From assembly GCF_027596085.1 (NCBI RefSeq), contig NC_072456.1, forward strand, positions 13,344,744-13,408,743: a stretch of DNA of 64,000 nt, given 5' to 3'. Of this stretch, positions 56,301 through 64,000 are shown one piece after another. Within the stretch, counting starts at the first letter, position 1. Each line of letters starts with the position of its first letter. Under the pieces are notes generated by a model. That model saw nothing but the letters and a program-made list of their open reading frames with translations. It searched no databases and was not told where the DNA came from. The DNA is from Anoplopoma fimbria. Taxonomy: Eukaryota > Chordata > Actinopteri > Perciformes > Anoplopomatidae. Position numbers and translations under genes: made by a program.

Positions 56301-59300
56301 CCCTCCCCCCTCCTCGTCTTTCCTCTGACTCAGGCTGGCTGAACTTTAAGTGCTCCGTCATGCACTTGTTGTCACCAGGAACAATTTGGATACACATTCC
56401 CCAGAAATGTAAGATGATCCACAACAGAGTAAGGCTATCGGTGGTGGTAGTGGTGGCGGTGTCGGGAAGATGCAGGACTTTACAGTGACGGGCAGGTGAA
56501 AGAAAATTGATTTTCAGGCAGACATGCTTGACATTAGTAAACATCCGCACACCCTTCTGGTGGAACAGTTTGTTTCCATGCCACAGTGGTTATGACCACA
56601 AGGTAACTATTTGTGTCTGTAAGTTGTAGACCTATATGTGGAAACTATAAAGATGAAATGGAACAGGGACACATTCAAGAACATGTATCTTCTTTCAGTA
56701 TTAGTGCCTTAGATGAGTGATTTATGTCTTTACTTACTCTACATTCATAACATGGAATGATTTGGCTGCCTTTGGTGCTTATGAGGAAAGAATATGCTTA
56801 TGTAGAGGATGATTATGTTGATTATGCAGCAAGTATTGTTTTGGTCTCAGGAAGAAAGGGACACAAACATGCTTGTTAAGTAGGAAAAGTATTGATTCAT
56901 TTGGATTTAATCAAGGCAAGAATGTTGAAAAGACTGGTTGTAAAAAAAAAAATATTAGACGTTGTGTGAGGGGCCTCGCAGTTGTACTGCTATTTTGGTT
57001 TGTTTTTTAGAAGCTGAGCGCTGTTAGAAAACATTGATAAGAAAAGGGCAGCGAGGTCAGAGGCAGTGGAGTCTCCATCTCAGGGATGATACCCACCTGA
57101 TGTAAGCTACGATCACAGGACTCAACCAAACTGACCTCATTCCCTGACCAAGCCAGCCAAGTTCTAAACTTGCTACCCTCTAAGAGTTAATTCTGGCTGT
57201 TGTCGTCACTGGAGATCAGACACCTTCTATTAATATACATAACATTCATATCTTTCCTCATCAGAGCAAACAAGGAATCACTGCACATCACAGCAAGTTC
57301 TTATTTAGACAGTTGCTGTAAACAAGTGATGAAAAATGAATATTAGCTTTATAAACAGCCAAATCTCATGGCAGTTTGTGAAACAGTCAGGCTATTAAAT
57401 CTTTTGGTTTCATGTACGGGGACACGAATAATCCTTTTACATCATCGTGACGCTCAGCACAAAAACAAAGCCAGTGTATTATTACACATTGAGAAAGACC
57501 CCTTAAGGTGGGAGGACGGGGAGGTGGATGGGTCCAAAAAACACAGTTAGAGGCTGGTGTCTGACATCGGGTGTCACAAAGTGACTGAGGTGACGCATTC
57601 ATGAGGGTTTTTCTTAACCTTACTAAATGGTTTTGTTGCCTAAACCTAACTTTCATTTTGTAGCATGTTTTTTCGACTGACAGAAAGAGAAGTTGTGAGC
57701 GACACAAAAGAATAAGCCAATTTGTGTGGCTCAGTACCAAACCAATAGATTGCATTTTGAGACTAATTCACAAACGCATGAAAAATGTGTTGTTATATAA
57801 ACTAGTGCTGCCCAATTCAGATATGGTGGTCTTTAACATTGGATTATTTACTTTTCAGTCTTCAATCGGTTATGTAATGACATTCCTCATTCAAAGGCTG
57901 AAAAATTAAAGTTAAGGTGTCTGCTCATGCTTCAGAGGCATTTCTTCCATTAAAAGACATCAATTAAAAAAACTGACTTTAAAGTTGTAAGAGGATTGAT
58001 TGAGTAGAAAAGACAAAATATCTTTGCTTTTTGGGTGGAAAATTTGATGATTTTACCTTTTTGGGCCCTGAGCGTGACAAGGGGCCCCAACTAGTGGATC
58101 TGCAGCCCAGTGGGGTGGAAGCCCTCAAGGAGGCGGTGCCGGAGGTCAGACTCCTGACCTCTGACCTCACCCCATAACTCTGCCAGCAGCATTACTACAT
58201 GCAGAGCAGTCATCAATCCACTGCTCTGTTAGATAGTAACTGCTCTGTGCTGGCTTAAAAGTTTTATAATGCTTGACCAAAGGCAGCTGTATACTGCTGC
58301 AGCCTATAGCTGCTGTGCAGAATGCAATAAGTCCTGGCTTAATGCATAGTGCCAGGAGGGAAGCATAAAGGTACCAATAATAGCATTTGAAACATCAATC
58401 ATTACGATCAAATTCTTAGTGATACCTTACTATAAATTGAATAAAGAATCAAGACCATGGTGCATACATCTACCACACATCAGCAGTATTGCTAGTTCTT
58501 ATATTTTGCAAGATCAAAACCACATTTCCCATAAGCCTCGTTGCTCTTTGTCCCCCTTTCTGCTCTCCTTTTCCTTCTCTCACTGAGCTAGCTTACATAA
58601 ATGGCACGAAAACAATTTACTTATTTTTGCTCTTTGAGACATATACATTTTTATTGAACTTAAGTGATCAAAGTATGATCGTACAAATAATATTTTCAGA
58701 TTGTTTGTGACGCTCTGGCAGCTTGCGTCCTTCTGTTTTGGTCTGGTAAGCAACCCATTAGAATTTCCCTCCAAATTCAAACTGGAGGGTTGGGGCCTTT
58801 TAATGCTGCCAAGTTTGTCAGTGATGCTCATGTTTGCTCAAGGTAAAACTAGTGTGTTTCCAAATATATGTGGTTAAGATTCATTGAAATTAAAATGTGG
58901 CACATGGCTCATTTAATAGGTTATGACCAAACTCAGTCAGACTAAGCTTGAGAAGCAAGTTTGTGCAAGTTAGTAGTAAAAAAACTCCAAACTGACCATA
59001 GGGCTTAACAGTACATTGGTGAAAATTAAATGAAGACTCTCTCCCATTCCTCAGCAATGACGGTCAAGGTGCCCTTGATGCAGGGAAGCCAAGTTGCCAA
59101 CAGTAGAAAACTTAAGTTAGGTTTAGTAGGTGGATAACTAGTGGTTAAAAAAGCACAACGGCAGGAATCCTGAAAGAGTGTCTCCTCTCCAAATCTAAAC
59201 CATCACTAGCTCATTTATAGGAAAAACAAACATTATAATCCAAGTAAGGATTTGCGTTGGGCAAAATGCCTCCATCTGCCACAGCTAATCAATTCCACCT

Positions 59301-60145
59301 GGACAGAGGCGAGGCGGTAGGCTACTACTTAGTTTTTCCATTACATAACTTTTCCAGCTGCATTTTATTTGTTCCTCTAGAGAGAAAAAAACATCTTGCT
59401 GAAGACATGGCCGTTCCATTTAAGGTTAATATCTATACAGATGTCCATATTGAAAACAAATTAATTGTGTGCTGTATTCTGCCAGTGAACATCTTTGGAA
59501 AGATCCTGTTTTTCTCTATTTTCAGCTACCTTGACATTAAAAGAAACCTTCCAGTAAAAGTTGGTTAAAACACTGTGTTTCATTCGATGGACTTTGTTTT
59601 CCTATATAGCATTCAAGTAAAGCTACAGGAAGAAGGCCTACTGAATGTGTAAATATTTCTTTCACCAACGGGTGACTTTTTAAAAACTGGAACGGAAATA
59701 AACATATTTCCCTTTAAGAAGTCCTAACAAAACATTCAGTTTAATTTTCAAAAAATGTACAGATAGATTTAACAACCTTAAATGTTGAACCTCTAAAAAC
59801 TTGCCTGAGAGGATCACTTACAAGCAGATAACAATTGTTCTGTTCTATTTAAATTAAGCTTTAAGGTTCGACACCTCCTGATGTTTTTCGTTGGCCACGG
59901 CTATTGTGCAAATATTTTTGTTGCATTCATTTTTGTTTCTGGCTTATTTTAACTGCAGGATTACAAGTGAAACAGAGCTTGTAAACTAAATCCTGAAGAA
60001 TTTACAAGCAGCCTGTTTGTTAGACACAAATCCAGCCAAGACAGCGACCAAACTTTACGCATGAAAAGAGAGTAAAAACAAAAGCTGTAACTTAAACTCA
60101 GCAGAATGGAAAGCCTGAGGTTTACGAACTTGTGAATTCAATCAA
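53367..60145. other. Gene-free stretch with a purine-rich tract
   Basis: No gene could be supported. The interval contains a purine-rich tract (56034-56235) and a local GC-rich patch near 58060-58170. Open frames of 60-177 codons here look like chance or low-complexity products. Confidence 0.5.
56034..56235 (+). repeat. Polypurine tract
   Basis: About 200 bases consist almost only of A and G on the plus strand (AGAAATACAAGAAAAG to GAGAAGGGGAAGGGGGCG). The 177-codon minus-strand frame rich in Phe, Ser and Leu is the translation of the complementary pyrimidine tract. Confidence 0.85.
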
Positions 60146-60380
60146 TCCATTTTTATGTTATAGTGCCAAATCATAACAGAAGTTATCTCAGTGCACTTTT
60201 CATATAGAGCAGGTCTAGGCTTTACACTTTAAAATGTTATTTACAGAGACGCAAAAATTCCCACCATGAGCAAGCACTTAGTGACAGTGGCGAGGAAAAA
60301 CCCCATTTCACTAGGCAGAAACCTCGAGCAGAACCAGAATCCGGGTGGGAAACCATCTGCTTCAACTGATTGTGTTTAGA
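60145..60380 (+). repeat. Conserved teleost dispersed repeat
   Basis: AGTGCCAAATCATAACAGAA, CATATAGAGCAGGTCTAGGC, CCACCATGAGCAAGCACTTA, GTGGCGAGGAAAAACCCC and AAACCTCGAGCAGAACCAGA occur in this order. I recognise this as a repeat found at high copy number in percomorph genomes. Its class is not certain to me. Confidence 0.65.
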
Positions 60381-61501
60381 AGATGATGTAGCAAATAATG
60401 AGCACGCGTGCTTCACATTCATTGGTTGCTGAAATCTTTAGGCATCACAGAGCTGATATATGGTGCTACCAGTTTTTAAATATCCTTTTCACTCAGACAG
60501 AAAAAATGAACTGAAGTAGTAAACAACACTCCAGACATTAAATAAACCTCCTCTGATTTGCCTGATGTGAACAGACTATTGGATATGCAGAATATTGTAC
60601 TGCAGTCCCAAAGAACAGTGTGAACAATCACAGTCAAGTTTCTATAAGGCATTCATAGAGCTCAGCTGTGCTTCTTTCCAGTAAACACAGCAGTAACTCT
60701 GCTGCTGCTGGTGTTTGAGTTAAACAGCTGTGCAAGTGACCCGTCTCTCAGTGGGTTAAGCTCACTGCAACAAGCGCGCATGAAACATAAAGATGCTTTA
60801 TGTTGAGATTCTTAGAGAAGCTTGTGTAAATAATCCATGTCTCATTCCATTGTTTATCGATTACATAAATCTGCTGTACGCACGCACCATGTGAAAAGGT
60901 CTGTAACGAAGTTAGTTGGGTAATTTCCGAAATGTGTTGCTTAATATTGTGAATTGTGTTTGCTGTGAACATCTAATCATTTAACTTTCGTTTCGGCTTC
61001 TTCTTTGTTGTGTAAATGTTTATTCAAATCTAAACCAAAAAAAGGGGGAAATCCATTACAAATGACCACATGCTAACTATAACCGTGCAGGGCATGTGTG
61101 TGTTTGTGCACTTGAGAGCTGCCTCTGTTGCATATGTGTGTGCATGTGTGTCTGTGTAAACATGTGTGTGTCTATAGTGTGGTGAATAAACCAGTATCTG
61201 TATGACATGCCTCGGTATCTTAGCCTTGATTCGTCACACAGGGAGTGGTAATGTCTGCTGCATGCATTCTCTACATGCATATATCTGCTGGGCATGTCAG
61301 CTCCAAAGGGCAGTCGAGGTGCAAAATGAGCCCCCACTCTACACCACCTCCCCACCCCAAAGCCATCCGCCTCTCCACTAACCTCGCAACCTTGCTGTGG
61401 GGCTGGGCCAGTGAGAAGCAGCGCAAACCGGCGTGAGCCAGTGCTGAGAGCTCCATCACCCCCGCCTCCTCCTTCCGCTGACTTCTTCCTCCCATATGTG
61501 C

Positions 61502-61503
<2 letters not shown>

Positions 61504-61587
<84 letters not shown>
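61504..61587. repeat. (CA)n microsatellite, about 84 bp
   Basis: Uninterrupted CA dinucleotide run. The Thr-His and Cys-Val rich open frames across it are artefacts of the repeat. Confidence 0.97.
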
Positions 61588-61589
<2 letters not shown>

Positions 61590-62099
61590 CAGGATTAGCT
61601 CGCTAGGATGGCTAGATATTGTCCTCAAACTTCACATCATTCCCTGACCTAGGATGCAAGTTTTTGCCGAAAGCTTTCAAGTTTTTGATTAGAAGTTTGA
61701 TTATTTGATTGCAGATGCTTTGATTGATGATTTTCATTCATATTTTTAACGACTCAGAACCTTAACATGATACAAACAGCATTTAAACATAGTTCCAACA
61801 TCACCACCTCGTGCATTACCTAAACATTAAAATTTTAGTCTTACTCCTAAAAATAATAGAATTCTAATTTCTAGCTATTTCTGATCTTGATCTGAATCAA
61901 ATCCTAATTCTAATCTCTTAAACCATTTCTAAATTTAAAGTTTTTAAGAGACCCAGGTCTTTAAACCATAACTGACTTCTGACTCTAAAAGACTTGCTAA
62001 AATAAGCTCAGTTCACAAAAATGCTTTCACTCTGGAGGTCCAAAACTCAAACTGGTACTCACAGAGATAAGAAAACAACAATACTCACATACACATATA

Positions 62100-62214
<115 letters not shown>

Positions 62215-64000
62215 TGCTATGAGCTCTTACTATCTCTAGCTGCATATATAGAGTGCTAGGATGTATAACCGTTTGTGAAAAAGCTTTTGAAGCTGGATAA
62301 AAAAAAGAGAAAGAAAATCTAATTTCTCTGTGTTGAGACATGATTAAATATTGCCACAAAAATACAGTGTTACCTTTTCTCTCCTGTAAATTAACCATCT
62401 TTAGTGGGGTTGTTTTTTGTCTTATGGGCAAAATGTATGTTTTTTAGATGTAAGGCTGGGGAATGCAACTACATCTGTTAATTGCAGTGAAATGATTTAA
62501 GCCAGAATGTGTTTCTCTGGGAGCAAACTCAAAGCTTAGCCCGAGTGGTCCAAGTTTACAAGGCCTTTTCCTGTTGTTTGGGAGCTGTTAGGTATTTTGG
62601 TTTGCCAACTTCCCTGTAAGTTCCGACTTGTTCAAGGACACTCTTTTAGCTGGACCCTTTTGCTGGAGTTTAAAAGGGAAAATGTGAGAAACTTCCTCAA
62701 ATTAGCACATATGCGGTCACACTTTAAGAATACATGCAGCATTCCCTGTACGTTAAATGTATGTGCACAAGCCTAACCCAACATGTTTTCACTTATGTGT
62801 GTGTACTTCATAAAGTTTTGTTTTGTACTTTTTGTTAAAGAAGCTTTTAATGTAGGTGAGTATGCAGGAGTTCAAGGTCAAACATATTTTCAGCACATGA
62901 TATTGAGACGTACTTAAAAAAAAAATGTAATCAACAATTCTTTTCAACTCAAGAGAATATTAAGTTTTCAGTGTCAGTAAATATGGAGGCTGCTTTTGAC
63001 TTTTATGACGTATATTTATGCTGGATTGAAAGGTTTGGTGCAGATCATTATATCTATGGTACCTAACATACCAAAGCATGTAAGCTACCATTGATAACTG
63101 GAGTCTTTGTCATTTCAGATAAAATGTGGGGAAAATTACATCCCATTGGTACCAAGTTGCACTTATCCTAACCAGTTTTCTGCTTGTGCAGGTTGATAAT
63201 TTGGCTAAATTACTTAATTACTTAATTGCTATTTTACAGTCAAAGCTATGGTGTTTGACCTCAGCTACACCAGCTTTTATAAGATTCTAATTTCTGACTG
63301 AGAACAAATTATTGAAAGGGAATCAGTGGATTTGCTTGCAGACGCACACATCAAATCACATTCATTTTTATCATGCTGTTGTACAGTCACACAAGCACAG
63401 ATACAAATGTCCGACAAACACAACAAATAGAGCACCCTTTCCTCTCAAGGATCAGGAAGTTCAAAGTAACAGAGAAAAACAAAGAGCAAATGGCTGCATG
63501 ATTCGAGGTACAGTCAGGAAGTCCACAGTGTAGAGGCGGTGGTGGGTGATCAGTCACATGCTCAGAGTTGCACAGCAAACACAGGAAACACTTTTCTCCT
63601 CTCACCATGCGCAACGTGCATCACAACACAGTAGGTTCGTGTGTTCTGGAGTGTGCAACACTTAATTGCACTGAAATCTTTACTCTATACATTTTTTTCC
63701 TCCCATCTTGAAAATCGCTTAATTGTGGCTCTAAGCAGACTAGATTATTGCTGAAAACATGCATTGAGAAGGCACTTGGCAGAGATTAACATGTTAGGAT
63801 AACAAAATACCCAAATCTTGATATCAGACAGTGACACTATGGTGACAGATAAGTGCCAGCAGATGCTACAATTTTTCAATTATACACATACAATGGCCTA
63901 AAAAATGGCCTGAATGCAAGGTTTAATAACTACAACTTAAAATGTGGACATCCTGCAAACTTTTCTGGAAGCCGTAATAAACAGATTTGACATAAGGATC

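Noticed and set aside
56017..56550. 177-codon minus-strand hydrophobic frame that could look like membrane segments
   Set aside because: It is the translation of a polypyrimidine tract; composition explains both the length and the hydrophobicity.
58060..58170. GC-rich patch that could be a small exon or CpG island
   Set aside because: Too short, few CpGs and no recognisable peptide or splice frame.
61077..61628. 183-codon minus-strand frame with a Cys-Val run
   Set aside because: Created by the CA microsatellite; no splice or domain evidence. The same applies to 62027-62431.

Overview
The window is vertebrate nuclear DNA from a bony fish, most likely a percomorph-type teleost. Genes are split by GT-AG introns, the spacers are AT-rich, CA microsatellites are long, and there are remnants of Rex3 (RTE) and L1-type LINEs. 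Species cannot be named from the sequence.

Layout. (1) 1-6141, plus strand: the last six coding exons of a rabgap1l-type gene, encoding the C-terminal coiled coil of a TBC Rab-GAP, followed by a 3' UTR with two neat hairpins. (2) 7.8-46.7 kb, minus strand: a tandem array of six ifi44/ifi44l-like genes, which are interferon-induced TLDc plus P-loop GTPase-like proteins. Copies 1 and 2 lie on a young 7.0-kb tandem duplication. Copies 3, 4 and 5 lie on a second, older series of about 5.7-kb units that share a MITE. Copy 6 is divergent: the TLDc exon is missing and a hydrophobic N-terminal segment takes its place. Copies 1, 3, 5 and 6 read through. Copy 2 has a one-base deletion just before the G3 motif. 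Copy 4 has a one-base deletion and a 100-N assembly gap in its P-loop exon. (3) 46.9-64 kb: no convincing gene. This part holds a decayed Rex3 element, other teleost dispersed repeats, a purine-rich tract and two long CA microsatellites.

How it works together. The array looks like a rapidly evolving interferon-response cluster. A perfect interferon-stimulated response element (ISRE) lies upstream of copy 6, next to a credible non-coding first exon, and weaker IRF/ISRE-like sites lie upstream of the other copies. The TLDc exon and the 1.3 kb upstream of it are far more alike between the two gene subgroups than the GTPase exons are. That points to gene conversion or unequal exchange of the 5' module. 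Inside the TLDc exon the C-terminal third is variable between copies, which suggests diversification of one surface. The TLDc-less, membrane-signal form in copy 6 is the most interesting coding observation. rabgap1l is unrelated in function and marks the chromosomal neighbourhood.
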